A stretch of 35,123 nt of DNA from Endomicrobiales bacterium (GTDB lineage: Bacteria > Elusimicrobiota > Endomicrobiia > Endomicrobiales > JAFGIL01): contig JAFGIL010000061.1 of the NCBI GenBank assembly GCA_016929635.1, positions 1-35,123 on the forward strand, in the 5' to 3' direction. Shown in pieces: positions 25,422 to 35,069 of the stretch; positions within the stretch are counted from its first letter, which is position 1; the number at the start of each line of letters is the position of its first letter. The notes beneath the pieces were generated by a model that worked only from the letters and a program-made list of their open reading frames with translations, made no database searches and had not been told where the DNA came from. Made by a program: the position numbers and the translations under genes.

Positions 25422-27545
25422 ATGAGCAGTTCAGTCAATCTAAAAAAAGGTTATTTTGAGGTTAACGGAAAAAAGCAGTTTATACTTTCGGGTGAGGTCC
25501 AGTATTTCAGAACAGAGAAGAAAAACTGGAAAAAACTTCTCAACGGACTTCGTGAGGCAAATTGCAATACGCTTTCCACGTATGTTCCATGGAATTGGCA
25601 TGAGTACGAAAAAGGAAAGTATGATTTTACAGGAAAAACCCATCCAAGCAGGGATTTGGCGGGTTTTTTAAAGCTGGTTAAAGAATACGGGTTAAATGTT
25701 CTTATAAAACCCGGGCCCCATATCCATGCGGAGTTCTTAAACGGGGGAGTTCCACAGTGGGTTTTTTCCGAGTATTCCCAGGTTCTGTCGCTTGATAAAA
25801 ACGGAAATCCCACAGCCGATTATGCTTTTTATCCTCCAATAACTTACCTTCATCCTGATTACATGCAGCTAACGAAAAAATGGTTTGAAAAATTCATGGA
25901 CGTAGTGCGGCCTTTCGACAATATAGTAATGTGGCAGGTAGATAACGAGATCAGCTACAGCCTGACTTATTTTACTTACTGCAGAGGACAGGCATTCACG
26001 GGCGATTATAACCCGTTTCTTATTAACGACGGGCCGTATCAGAGATTCTTGGAGGAGAAATATAAAAAGATTGAGGTTTTAAACGAACGCTATAATGAAA
26101 AAAACAGTTGTTTTTCTCAGGTTGTACCTCCAAGGAACGAACCGGCGAACCAGAATGAACATTATAAAGTATATGACTGGTGTGAGTTCAGGGAAAAGCT
26201 GGTTGGCATGTATGCTCATGCGTTAATGGAAATGCTTTATGATTTAGGCGCCAAGGGCCCTTTTAGCATAGATGACCCTCTGCTCGGATATGATACGGCA
26301 TGGAGAGATGTTTACAATGAAATAAAAGACCCGCGATGGGAGACGATAGTAGGTTACACGTATTATCCTGGAAGTGTTGAGGAAGAGGGGATGGGGCACC
26401 ATATCTCACGAATAGGATTTACCAGGGCTACAGGGAGCCCGTTGATTTCAAACCATGAGATGCAGTCCGGGGATATGTATTTTCTGCCGCACTGGAAGCA
26501 GTCTCCCTCGGATTATGACTTGCTGTGGAAAACGGCTATCGGCTGCGGGAACAATATGATAAATTTCTACTGGTTTTGTGACGGATTTAACTTTCTCGGA
26601 TATGAATATTTTCTTCCTGAACTGAATTTCCTGTCTCCGCTGGATAAAAATGGAAATAAGAGATTCCAGTTTAATATACTGAAAAATATAGGCAAATTCC
26701 TGAAAGAAAACAGCAGGATTGTAGAAACCAATCCTGTGTATGATCTGGCCGTGGGCTATTATCAGCCGCATATAAGGGACATTAAATTCAATAATTTACA
26801 GGGAATAAATAGTTTTGAGCTGGGAAAAGGCGGAATGAAAGGTTCGTTAATAGATCTTTTAGGAGTCTGTAATGTTCATTTTACGATGCTTAATTTAGAA
26901 GAAGAGCTGAGCGACTATAATTCAATTCCACAGAAAAAATTGATGTTTATAGGTAGTGAATATTTAGATAAAAACATTCAAAGCAATCTGATTGATTTCG
27001 CGGATAAAGGCGGGCATTTAATATTATTGAACAATATTCCGAAAAAGGACGAAGAGTTCAATGATTGCAGGCTGATATGGGATGTGTTAAAGTTAAAAGA
27101 AATTAAAAACATGCCGAAGGGGAAGGGTGTTTTTGAAGTAAATAAATTAAGGTATAAAAACCTCGATTTTGTTGTCTGTGATGATGTTAATACGTTTGAA
27201 TTTGCGGATAAAGGTTTTAGTGTTGATATTACTCCGGCCAATGACGATAGAATATGCGGTTTTACTAGAAATGTAGGCAAGGGTAAAATATCAGTTGTAG
27301 GGTTTATACCTAAAGTATTTATGGATATTTCAAGAGATTTTATCAGGAAATACTTAAATAAAAAGTCTGAAGACGGCATTCATATATTTGAAAGAAAGCA
27401 TAAGAATTATTCCGTTTTTACAATATGCAATCTAAGAGAAGAAAGAAGAAAAGTTAAAGTCGGAAGTAAAGTGATTTCAGCTCCGCCTAGAAAGGCAATT
27501 TTTGTCGTAAAAGAAAATAACAAATATAAGGTGTGGGATAAATAA
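25422..27545 (+). CDS. GH35-family glycosidase (beta-galactosidase-like), cytoplasmic
   Basis: A 707-residue protein; AGAGG at 25413-25417 sets the start. The GH35 TIM barrel covers about 1-440: SGEVQYFRTEK near the N terminus, NTLSTYVPWNWHE, then IKPGPHIHAEFLNGGVPQW. The acid/base is in WQVDNEIS (E176) and the probable nucleophile in SNHEMQSG (E346). Both glutamates are present, but the surroundings differ from the usual FQVENEYG and ELQ.G.. forms, so this is a divergent subgroup whose substrate need not be galactose. The remainder holds a flavodoxin-like or glutaminase-like segment (KKLMFIGSEYLD ... GGHLILLNNIP) and a small C-terminal beta domain. There is no signal peptide. It opens the operon behind the palindrome. 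Confidence 0.85.
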   Translation: MSSSVNLKKGYFEVNGKKQFILSGEVQYFRTEKKNWKKLLNGLREANCNTLSTYVPWNWHEYEKGKYDFTGKTHPSRDLAGFLKLVKEYGLNVLIKPGPHIHAEFLNGGVPQWVFSEYSQVLSLDKNGNPTADYAFYPPITYLHPDYMQLTKKWFEKFMDVVRPFDNIVMWQVDNEISYSLTYFTYCRGQAFTGDYNPFLINDGPYQRFLEEKYKKIEVLNERYNEKNSCFSQVVPPRNEPANQNEHYKVYDWCEFREKLVGMYAHALMEMLYDLGAKGPFSIDDPLLGYDTAWRDVYNEIKDPRWETIVGYTYYPGSVEEEGMGHHISRIGFTRATGSPLISNHEMQSGDMYFLPHWKQSPSDYDLLWKTAIGCGNNMINFYWFCDGFNFLGYEYFLPELNFLSPLDKNGNKRFQFNILKNIGKFLKENSRIVETNPVYDLAVGYYQPHIRDIKFNNLQGINSFELGKGGMKGSLIDLLGVCNVHFTMLNLEEELSDYNSIPQKKLMFIGSEYLDKNIQSNLIDFADKGGHLILLNNIPKKDEEFNDCRLIWDVLKLKEIKNMPKGKGVFEVNKLRYKNLDFVVCDDVNTFEFADKGFSVDITPANDDRICGFTRNVGKGKISVVGFIPKVFMDISRDFIRKYLNKKSEDGIHIFERKHKNYSVFTICNLREERRKVKVGSKVISAPPRKAIFVVKENNKYKVWDK

Positions 27546-27573
27546 TTGTATCCTTAACGGGAAAGGAAAGAAT

Positions 27574-30369
27574 ATGGAAAACAAGAAAATTATAAGTTAC
27601 GATTCCAAAAGTGTATTTATTCGGGGAAAGAGAGTTATCCTGATAGGCGGAGAGATTCATTATTACCGGATACCCAACGAGCTGTGGGAAGACAGGCTGA
27701 AAAAAATGAAGCGGTCCGGTGCAAATTTTGTTTCTACATATATACCCTGGAACTGGCATGAGCAGGAAGAGGGTGTTTACAAATGGGACGGCGACCAGGA
27801 TTTGCCAAAATTCCTGGATTTGTGCAAGAAGTATGATTTGTACGTTGCTTTAAAGCCGGGCCCTTATATCTGTGCCGAATGGGACTGTGGCGGATTCCCG
27901 GACTGGATATTAAAAAAGAATTTAAAAATGAGATTAAACGATGATAGATATTTCCAGCACGTTGACAAGTGGTACAATGAAGTTGCCCGTGTAATTCTTC
28001 CGCATTTAATAACGCGTAACGGAAGTGTGGTTCTTTTTCAGATCGAAAATGAATACGACCATCTTATGCTGCAGCAGAGAGACATAATTATAAGCAATGA
28101 AGAGGCAATGGAACACTTAGGGCACCTTTTAAAGATTACAAAATCAGCGGGTATTGACGTTCCTATTTTTACCATAGAAGGCGTTTTTGTGCACGGAACC
28201 GAAATTATTGATACAAGAACATTTTATCCAAACATACCCTGGTTGTGGATGTGGGAGTTTGACGATTTTGACAAGAAATTCAAGCAATCGAAGAAAACAC
28301 AGCCGGATAAACCTATTTTTGTTCCTGAACTGCAGGGCGGCTGGTTTGCCCAGTTCGGGCAGCCGGAGTATAACCCGCCTTCAGCTTTGACAGCAGCCAT
28401 AATAAGAAATGTGCTTTCTCACGGTGCTTCCCTGATAGGAGTATTTATGTTTACCGGAGGTACTACGTTTCCTTATTGGGGCTGCAGGGGAGACGCCAGA
28501 GGCGACGGTAATATGAAGGCCATAGGCTCGGTAACCAGTTATGATTTCGGATCCTCCCCGATCCGGGAGTGGGGGGAGTTAAATGACAAGTATTATGATA
28601 TTAAATCAATTGCAATGCTGTTGAACGCTTTTCCTCATTTATTTACGGACACGGAAGTGCAGGAAGGAGCGGCAAAAATTATTGCAGGGGATGACGATAC
28701 TCACATAATAAGAAAAGACAGTGTTGTTACCGGAACTTTCCCGGACCATTATGAAAAAGTGACGGTTGTTCAGAAATCAAACAAAGATACGGGATTTCTT
28801 ATGGTGCGGAATGTTGAAACCTATAAGAAGGAGCTGTTAATACGTTATAAAGTGCCCGGCAGTAATAGTGAACGCACATTGCCCAGCCACGGCAAGCTCT
28901 TAATGCCGAGCCACAGCGCTTTTCTGTTCCCTATAGAAGTTAAAATCCCTAATACAGATTACGTTATCCAGCACTCCACGTCGGAAATATTGACCTCAAA
29001 GAAAATCGGCAAGGAGGAAGTAGTGTTATTCTATGGCCCGAACAAAGGCAAAGAAGAGCTTATTATACGCGGTGTAAACCGGAAACCTCAGTATGTAAGC
29101 GGAAATATCAAATACAAATATGATTCAAAGGAGAAATCACTTACCTTTTCGTATTTCCATCATGGAATCCAGATGATTAAGCTGGATAAAACTACCCTGG
29201 TTATTCTCGATAATGAACATGCCAGAAAAACATGGGTTGGGGCAAAGGGTAATATTTTAATTTCCGATTCCTATTATTTTTCCGGAAACTCCGCTGTTAA
29301 AAAGGGCGTGGAGCTTAGTTTTCATGTTAAAAACGGATCAACCAACAATAACCTGGTGTTTTTGGAAAAGAAACCTTCCAAAATTTCTGTTGATGGCAAA
29401 AAAATTCCGTTTAAATGGAATAAAAACTTTGGTTTTGCATCTTTTATAGTGCATGACAAAAAAGAACGTGCGCTGCAGATAAAGAAAGACGATTGCTGGC
29501 ATGCTAAAGCCGACAGCTATGAGAAAGATATAGATTATAATGACAGCGATTGGCGGGTTCTGAAGGAACCGGTATATTTAGAGGATGTTGATTTGACTAA
29601 ACACGGATATTACTGGTACAGGGCGGAGTTTGATAAACCCTCGGATGTTAAAGATTCGATGATTATAATTGATACAGGCGGTATTGACAGAGCTTATATG
29701 TATCTCAACGGGGAGTTTTTGTGGAAAGGCATAGGAAAAGGGAAGATAGAAACCTTTGATAGATTAAATAAAGGTAAGAATACGATAGCAATCAGGTACG
29801 AAAATGCCTATCATACAAAAGGCCATCCTGCAGAAGGCCCTTTAATCAAGAAAAGCGGGCTTGCAAAACCCATAGAAATCCATGGAACCTTAAACGGGAA
29901 AGAATGGAAGTACAATATCAACAGTCTTAAAGTAAGGTACAATTTAGGCGGCGGCACTGAAGGATATTACAAGAAAGAGTTTGATGACAGCAAATGGCTG
30001 AAAATCCCGCAGGGAGAAAAGTATATTTGCCATAAGGAGCTCGGGGATGTAATATGGTTTAGATATAAGTTTTCTTATAAAAAGGAGAAAGGATATGAAG
30101 CTCCTTTAGGTTTATATATATCTGAAGCGTTAGAAAGGCTTATTATCTACTTGAATGGCAAGCTGCTGGGGAAATATGAAAGCTGCGGGCCGCAGCATAA
30201 ATTCTACATTCCGGAGTCCATGCTGCAGGAAGATAATGTTCTTGCTATAGTGCTTGAAGGCCCGGGATATAATCAGTTTAATCCGTGGGAGTTTAAACCT
30301 CCATATATCAGAGAACCCAAGTTTGAAACTTTCCACGAATCTAAAGGCATAAAAGTTGAAATATCTTAA
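27574..30369 (+). CDS. GH35 beta-galactosidase-like enzyme with C-terminal jelly-roll domains, cytoplasmic
   Basis: A 931-residue protein, 28 bases after the first GH35; AGGA lies 6 bases before the ATG. The barrel is more canonical than its neighbour: GGEIHYYRIP, STYIPWNWHEQEEG, KPGPYICAEWDCGGFPDW, acid/base in FQIENEYD (E160) and nucleophile in VPELQGGWF (E252). The middle section (about 380-640) is beta-rich. The C terminus carries two galactose-binding-like jelly rolls as in BetaGal_dom4_5 (YYWYRAEFD ... IDRAYMYLNGEFLWKG at about 685-760, and WFRYKF ... ERLIIYLNGKLLGKYE to about 915). There is no signal peptide. It probably removes terminal beta-linked galactose or a related sugar from imported oligosaccharides; exact substrate unknown. 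Confidence 0.9.
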   Translation: MENKKIISYDSKSVFIRGKRVILIGGEIHYYRIPNELWEDRLKKMKRSGANFVSTYIPWNWHEQEEGVYKWDGDQDLPKFLDLCKKYDLYVALKPGPYICAEWDCGGFPDWILKKNLKMRLNDDRYFQHVDKWYNEVARVILPHLITRNGSVVLFQIENEYDHLMLQQRDIIISNEEAMEHLGHLLKITKSAGIDVPIFTIEGVFVHGTEIIDTRTFYPNIPWLWMWEFDDFDKKFKQSKKTQPDKPIFVPELQGGWFAQFGQPEYNPPSALTAAIIRNVLSHGASLIGVFMFTGGTTFPYWGCRGDARGDGNMKAIGSVTSYDFGSSPIREWGELNDKYYDIKSIAMLLNAFPHLFTDTEVQEGAAKIIAGDDDTHIIRKDSVVTGTFPDHYEKVTVVQKSNKDTGFLMVRNVETYKKELLIRYKVPGSNSERTLPSHGKLLMPSHSAFLFPIEVKIPNTDYVIQHSTSEILTSKKIGKEEVVLFYGPNKGKEELIIRGVNRKPQYVSGNIKYKYDSKEKSLTFSYFHHGIQMIKLDKTTLVILDNEHARKTWVGAKGNILISDSYYFSGNSAVKKGVELSFHVKNGSTNNNLVFLEKKPSKISVDGKKIPFKWNKNFGFASFIVHDKKERALQIKKDDCWHAKADSYEKDIDYNDSDWRVLKEPVYLEDVDLTKHGYYWYRAEFDKPSDVKDSMIIIDTGGIDRAYMYLNGEFLWKGIGKGKIETFDRLNKGKNTIAIRYENAYHTKGHPAEGPLIKKSGLAKPIEIHGTLNGKEWKYNINSLKVRYNLGGGTEGYYKKEFDDSKWLKIPQGEKYICHKELGDVIWFRYKFSYKKEKGYEAPLGLYISEALERLIIYLNGKLLGKYESCGPQHKFYIPESMLQEDNVLAIVLEGPGYNQFNPWEFKPPYIREPKFETFHESKGIKVEIS

Positions 30370-30375
30370 TTAAAA

Positions 30376-30381
30376 AAGGAG
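30376..30381 (+). promoter_or_regulatory. Ribosome binding site deciding the GH5 start
   Basis: AAGGAG lies 6 bases before the second of two adjacent ATG codons (30388) and only 3 before the first (30385). Spacing favours 30388. Confidence 0.6.
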
Positions 30382-30387
30382 TTTATG

Positions 30388-31557
30388 ATGCGATATAAAG
30401 GTGTAAACTTAGGCGGCTGGCTTTTAATGGAAGGTTACATCCTGCATGGAAGAAATATCCCCGAGACCGGTTTCAAGAATGAGTTCTCAAAGAAATGCGG
30501 AAAAGGCAGTTTAAAGGAGTTTGAGAGGTTATTCAGAGACCGCTGGATAACTGAAAGCGATATAAAAAACATTTCCAGGATGGGTGCAAATGTCATAAGA
30601 GTGCCCTTTAATCATAAACTTATCGAGAAAGCCCCGTATAAGTATTCAAGCGAAGGATTTTCATACCTGGAAAAAGTATTAAAATGGGGTAAAAAACATA
30701 ATCTGAAAATCATCCTTGACTTGCATGCTGCCTGCGGCTCCCAGAATCCCGACTGGCACGGAGACAGCAACGGTAAAGCATTGTTGTGGGAAGTAAAGGA
30801 GTACAGGAAGAGGACTTATGCGCTTTGGGAAAATATAGTAGAAAAAGTTAAAAATTACGATTCACTTTTAGGGTATGATTTATTGAATGAACCCATAATT
30901 GAAAATAGAAGAATCAATATCCTGAGAGATTTTTATAAAAATATTATAAAAAGAATCAGGGCGATTGATAGAAAAAGAATGATATATCTTGAAGGAAATG
31001 TTTGGGCACAGCATATAGAGTTTCTTAGGGATTTGCTTGATGACAATACTACGGTCAGCGTCCATACCTATGGCCCTTTGTTTTATACGTTCAATTTAAG
31101 AACCTTGCAGGAATATCCCGGCAAGGTCGACGGAAGAGTATGGGATAAAAAGTACATGTATAAGTATCTTGAGCCGTACTATAAGTTTTCGCAGAAAAAC
31201 AAGGTAAAGATATTCTCGGGCGAGTTCGGGATTAACTGGAGAAGCGGTTATTTCGGCGAATTGAAATGGCTTGAAGATATTTTAAAGGTTTATGAAGAGT
31301 ACGGGTTCGATTATACCTACTGGACTTATAAAGCCATAGCAAATACAAAATTTCCGGATGGTTTATATCAGTACATGCCGGACAGCAAATACGTGAAAAG
31401 AGAAGGCCCGGTTTACGGGTGGGAAAACTATCCTTTATACTGGAAAAAAGAGAAGAAGGAAATAGTAAAGGTATGGGATACAAAGAATTATGTTCCAAAT
31501 AATTCAATAATAAAAACGCTGAAAAAGTATTTTTTGAAGAAGCAGCAAAGTAATTAA
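30388..31557 (+). CDS. GH5-family exo-beta-glucanase-like glycosidase, cytoplasmic
   Basis: About 389 residues, or 390 from the ATG at 30385. It begins RYKGVNLGGWLLMEG, the N-terminal signature of GH5 enzymes related to exo-beta-1,3-glucanases, followed by GANVIRVPFNH, ILDLHAACGSQN, acid/base in YDLLNEP (E169 counted from 30385), VHTYGPLF, and nucleophile in FSGEFGI (E280). The barrel is complete and there is no signal peptide, so it acts on intracellular oligosaccharides. It begins 18 bases after the GH35 stop and ends 20 before the phosphorylase-like gene. The combination suggests beta-glucan-type substrates, although GH5 is too varied to fix the linkage from motifs. Confidence 0.85.
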   Translation: MRYKGVNLGGWLLMEGYILHGRNIPETGFKNEFSKKCGKGSLKEFERLFRDRWITESDIKNISRMGANVIRVPFNHKLIEKAPYKYSSEGFSYLEKVLKWGKKHNLKIILDLHAACGSQNPDWHGDSNGKALLWEVKEYRKRTYALWENIVEKVKNYDSLLGYDLLNEPIIENRRINILRDFYKNIIKRIRAIDRKRMIYLEGNVWAQHIEFLRDLLDDNTTVSVHTYGPLFYTFNLRTLQEYPGKVDGRVWDKKYMYKYLEPYYKFSQKNKVKIFSGEFGINWRSGYFGELKWLEDILKVYEEYGFDYTYWTYKAIANTKFPDGLYQYMPDSKYVKREGPVYGWENYPLYWKKEKKEIVKVWDTKNYVPNNSIIKTLKKYFLKKQQSN

Positions 31558-31577
31558 TTGTTTTCGGAGGATGATTT

Positions 31578-34500
31578 ATGAGCAGTGTAAAAAAAGACAA
31601 GCCGATATACCAGATACTGGATGATGGTACTTTTGTAATAGAAAATTACTATTCAGGAGAGCCTTTCGCTAGTTTTTTACCCGGAATAGCCGGGCTAAAA
31701 GGCATACCAATGTGGGCTTTCTATGTGAACCGCGGCCAGGGGATATCTTCATTCGGGGTGCAGGACAAAAACAACTCCATTATGGAGTTTTATTCAGCAA
31801 ATAATGCATATTCTTTTACGCAGAGTCTTGGATTCCGCACCTTTATTAAGGTGAAGAAAGGCGGAAGTTCATTATTTTACGAACCTTTCCAGAGTAATCC
31901 TTCACAGAAGTCTTTTGTTACACAGAAGATGTTCATAAATCCCTATGAGTTAATGTTTGAAGACGTAAACTCAAAGATAGGTTTAAAAACAAGGGTCCGC
32001 TATTTTACGCTTCCAAATGAAAGTATTGCTGCTTTGATGCGAATTGTTGAGTTTGAAAATACAGGTAAAAAGCCGTTAAATCTTGAGATAGTGGACGGTA
32101 TGCCTAAAATTATAACATACGGACTTGAGATGCAGGGATTAAAGCATGAAAGCTGGCTTGTTCAGGCATGGACCTCAGTTCTTAACTTTGATAAAACGGG
32201 AATACCTCTGTATAAAACAAAAGTTGCTGTGCAGGATACTGCCGAAGTTGTTGTATTAAATAAAGGTAATTTTTATTTTTCTTTATTGGAGAAAAAAAAT
32301 GGATTTGATAAAGCTCAAATCATAATAGACCCTGATCTGGTTTTCGGAAAAAATACTAATTATAGTTTTCCGGACGAATTTATAACTAAAAACAAACTTT
32401 CGCTGGGTTCTCTGCAATGTGCTGATAATAAATATGCTTCAGCAATGAGTTATTTCAGTATAGGATTAAAGCCCCGTTCAAAACAGTCGTTTTATTCTGT
32501 TACAGGGCACATAACGGGAGAGTCTGAATTAAATAATTATTTTAAAAAAGTAACAAAAGATAAAGATTATTTTAAAAGAAAAATGCAGGAAAACAAGAAA
32601 GTTGTCGAAAACGTCACAAATGCAATTTATACAGAGTCAGGCATAAAGAAGTTTGATCAATACTGCGGCCAGACTTTTCTTGATAACGTTCTTCGCGGAG
32701 GAATGCCTATTGTTCTTGACGCAAGAAGCAAGAAACATGTTTACTACGTTTATTCGCGTAAGCACGGCGACCTTGAGCGTGACTATAACTTCTTCCAGTT
32801 ATCTCCTTCCTATTATTCCCAGGGAAACGGAAATTTCAGGGACGTAAACCAGAATAAGCGAAGTGATGTAATGTTTAATCCGAAAATCGAGGATTACAAC
32901 GTTGTTTCGTTCTATAATTACATACAGCTAGATGGGTTTAACCCTCTATTGATAAAGGGAATACTTTTTGATTTAAATCCCGACACCAGCGAGGCGAATG
33001 CTTTATTTAGTAAGTATGTGGAAGAAAAATCCATACCGCAGCTAAAAGCATTTTTCAGAAAACCTTTTGAGCCGGGAAGCCTGCTTTTATTGCTTGAAAG
33101 AGGAAGTATAGCGTTAAAAATATCTCCGGATGATTTCCTAAGCCATTGCCTGGAGATTTCTCAAGGGATGGATATGGCTGACCCCGGGCATGGCTACTGG
33201 GTAGACCATTGGACGTATAATCTTGACCTTTTGGAAAATTATTTGGCGGTTTATCCTGATAAAGCCAGGGATATTCTTTTAAATAAGAAAGAGTTTACTT
33301 ATTATGACAGCCCTGTGGTTATTGTTCCTAGAGAAGGCAGATATGTAGAAGCAGAGCCTAAAAAGGTAAGGCAGTTTGGCTCTATAATTGTCGATAGAGA
33401 TAAAGAAAACCTGATAAAGCAGAGAAAGTCTCAGCCTCTGGTTGTACGTGAACGTGATAACCAGGATAAGATTTATAAAACAAATCTTTTGGGAAAAATG
33501 CTATGCCTTATTTTAAATAAACTGTCATCCCTTGACTGTGAAGGAATGGGTGTCGAGATGGAAGGGGATAAACCCGGCTGGTATGATGCTCTTAACGGCC
33601 TTCCCGGAATTTTTGGTTCATCAATGCCCGAAACTTTTGAGTTGAAAAGGACAATCAAATTTTTATTAAAAGAACTGAAGAATCTGAATTTAGCGTCGAA
33701 TTGCAAAATATATATTGCCGAAGAAATATTCGGATTTTGCAGGAATCTCGGAGACCTTTTGAATAATAAACAAATATCTGCGTTTGATTTCTGGGATAGG
33801 GCATCAGATTTAAAAGAACAGTATCGCAAGGAAATAAATCTGGGGGTTTCAGGCAAAGAGGAAGTTATTATATATACCGACTTGAAAGATTTCCTTAATA
33901 AAGCATTGGAAAAGATAGAGGCAGGAATTGCAAAAGCTTTTGATAAAAAAACAGGACTTTATTATACTTATTTCAGCTATGATGCGGTTGAATACAGCTG
34001 TTCAGGGAAAGTAAGTCATCAGGGTCTGCCGTGTGTTAAGGTTGCTAAATTCAGGCAGAGGCCTCTGCAGCTGTTCCTGGAAGGCGAAGTCAGATATATG
34101 AAAACCGAGGAAGATAAGGAAAAAGTCCGCGGAATCCATAATACGATAAAAAAGAGCGCTTTGTATGATAAAAAGATAAATATGTATAAACTTAACGCCT
34201 CATTAAAAGATGAGCCGGATGATATAGGCAGGTGCACGGTTTTTACTCCGGGCTGGCTTGAGAACGAGTCCATATGGGTACATATGGAGTATAAATATCT
34301 GCTTGAGCTTGTAAAAGCAGGTTTATATAAAGAGTTCTATGAAGAGTTTAAGAAGTCAGGAATCTGTTTTGCAGATCCGGATATTTACGGACGCAGTATA
34401 TTTGAAAACTCATCCTTTATAGTATCAAGCGCTTTTTACGATAAGAGAATGTGGGGAAGAGGCTGTGTTGCCCGGCTAAGCGGAGCAACAGCAGAGTTCG

Positions 34501-34826
34501 TGGAGATCTGGCTTCTGATGACTATGGGGAAAAATCCGTTCAGGCTGGATAATAACGGCAGGCTTATCCTGGAGTTTAACCCGGCGCTATCAAAAGAATT
34601 TTTCACAAAGAAAAATACTTTTGCATTCAATTTCCTTAATAGCACGTTAGTAACATATCATAATTCCAAGAATATAGATACGTATTCAGATAAGTTCAAT
34701 ATAGATAAGATTGATATTTCATGGAACGATGGCGGCACGGATACGGTAAACGGCAAAATTATACCTGAAAATCTGGCGCTAAAGATAAGAAACCAGGAAG
34801 CTAAAAAGATAGATGTATACTTCTAG
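31578..34826 (+). CDS. GH94-type (cellobiose/beta-glucan phosphorylase-like) protein
   Basis: A 1082-residue protein; GGAGG at 31566-31570 lies 7 bases before this ATG, favouring it over the ATG at 31571. The N-terminal beta-sandwich (about 1-330) precedes a helical alpha/alpha barrel. Recognisable motifs are YYSQGNGNFRDVNQNKR at about 412-428, GHGYWVDHWTYNLDLLENYLAVYPD at about 535-560, and GWYDALNGLPG with D670, the likely equivalent of the catalytic acid Asp of GH94 enzymes. The length exceeds typical GH94 (about 800) and is nearer the GH149/GH161 beta-1,3-glucan phosphorylases; I cannot tell these apart by eye. Such enzymes split beta-glucosidic bonds with phosphate, giving a sugar 1-phosphate and saving ATP. 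No signal peptide; last gene of the operon. Confidence 0.75.
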   Translation: MSSVKKDKPIYQILDDGTFVIENYYSGEPFASFLPGIAGLKGIPMWAFYVNRGQGISSFGVQDKNNSIMEFYSANNAYSFTQSLGFRTFIKVKKGGSSLFYEPFQSNPSQKSFVTQKMFINPYELMFEDVNSKIGLKTRVRYFTLPNESIAALMRIVEFENTGKKPLNLEIVDGMPKIITYGLEMQGLKHESWLVQAWTSVLNFDKTGIPLYKTKVAVQDTAEVVVLNKGNFYFSLLEKKNGFDKAQIIIDPDLVFGKNTNYSFPDEFITKNKLSLGSLQCADNKYASAMSYFSIGLKPRSKQSFYSVTGHITGESELNNYFKKVTKDKDYFKRKMQENKKVVENVTNAIYTESGIKKFDQYCGQTFLDNVLRGGMPIVLDARSKKHVYYVYSRKHGDLERDYNFFQLSPSYYSQGNGNFRDVNQNKRSDVMFNPKIEDYNVVSFYNYIQLDGFNPLLIKGILFDLNPDTSEANALFSKYVEEKSIPQLKAFFRKPFEPGSLLLLLERGSIALKISPDDFLSHCLEISQGMDMADPGHGYWVDHWTYNLDLLENYLAVYPDKARDILLNKKEFTYYDSPVVIVPREGRYVEAEPKKVRQFGSIIVDRDKENLIKQRKSQPLVVRERDNQDKIYKTNLLGKMLCLILNKLSSLDCEGMGVEMEGDKPGWYDALNGLPGIFGSSMPETFELKRTIKFLLKELKNLNLASNCKIYIAEEIFGFCRNLGDLLNNKQISAFDFWDRASDLKEQYRKEINLGVSGKEEVIIYTDLKDFLNKALEKIEAGIAKAFDKKTGLYYTYFSYDAVEYSCSGKVSHQGLPCVKVAKFRQRPLQLFLEGEVRYMKTEEDKEKVRGIHNTIKKSALYDKKINMYKLNASLKDEPDDIGRCTVFTPGWLENESIWVHMEYKYLLELVKAGLYKEFYEEFKKSGICFADPDIYGRSIFENSSFIVSSAFYDKRMWGRGCVARLSGATAEFVEIWLLMTMGKNPFRLDNNGRLILEFNPALSKEFFTKKNTFAFNFLNSTLVTYHNSKNIDTYSDKFNIDKIDISWNDGGTDTVNGKIIPENLALKIRNQEAKKIDVYF

Positions 34827-34971
34827 TGCTATCCAATGCTTTTTTGAATAACAAATCTACTTAAAAAATCAACATATAGTTATTTCCTTTCCGCAGCTAT
34901 AAAAGAACCAATCATTGCTAAAATCATAAAAATTTAGTAAAATCAATTGAAATATAAATGCATATTATCCT

Positions 34972-35043
34972 GCCGGGGTAGCTCAGCGGTAGAGCAATGG
35001 TTTCGTAAACCATAGGTCGTCGGTTCAAATCCGACCTCCGGCT
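34972..35043 (+). tRNA. tRNA-Thr (anticodon CGT)
   Basis: A complete 72-base cloverleaf: acceptor GCCGGGG pairs with CTCCGGC (one G-T pair), D arm GCTC/GAGC, anticodon stem ATGGT/ACCAT with loop TTCGTAA giving CGT, variable AGGTC, T arm GTCGG/CCGAC with TTCAAAT, discriminator T. The CCA end is not encoded. It reads ACG threonine codons. The preceding gap 34827-34971 shows no convincing terminator or promoter. Confidence 0.95.
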
Positions 35044-35069
35044 TATCTTTTATTATTAATTATTTATAA

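Noticed and set aside
34889-34904. Possible hairpin terminator after the phosphorylase-like gene
   Set aside because: The ATAG/CTAT arms give only about four reliable pairs with a long loop and no T run.
34947-34968. TTGAAA and TATTAT as a tRNA promoter
   Set aside because: The spacing is only 10 bases, and the -10 would sit 3 bases before the mature tRNA end.
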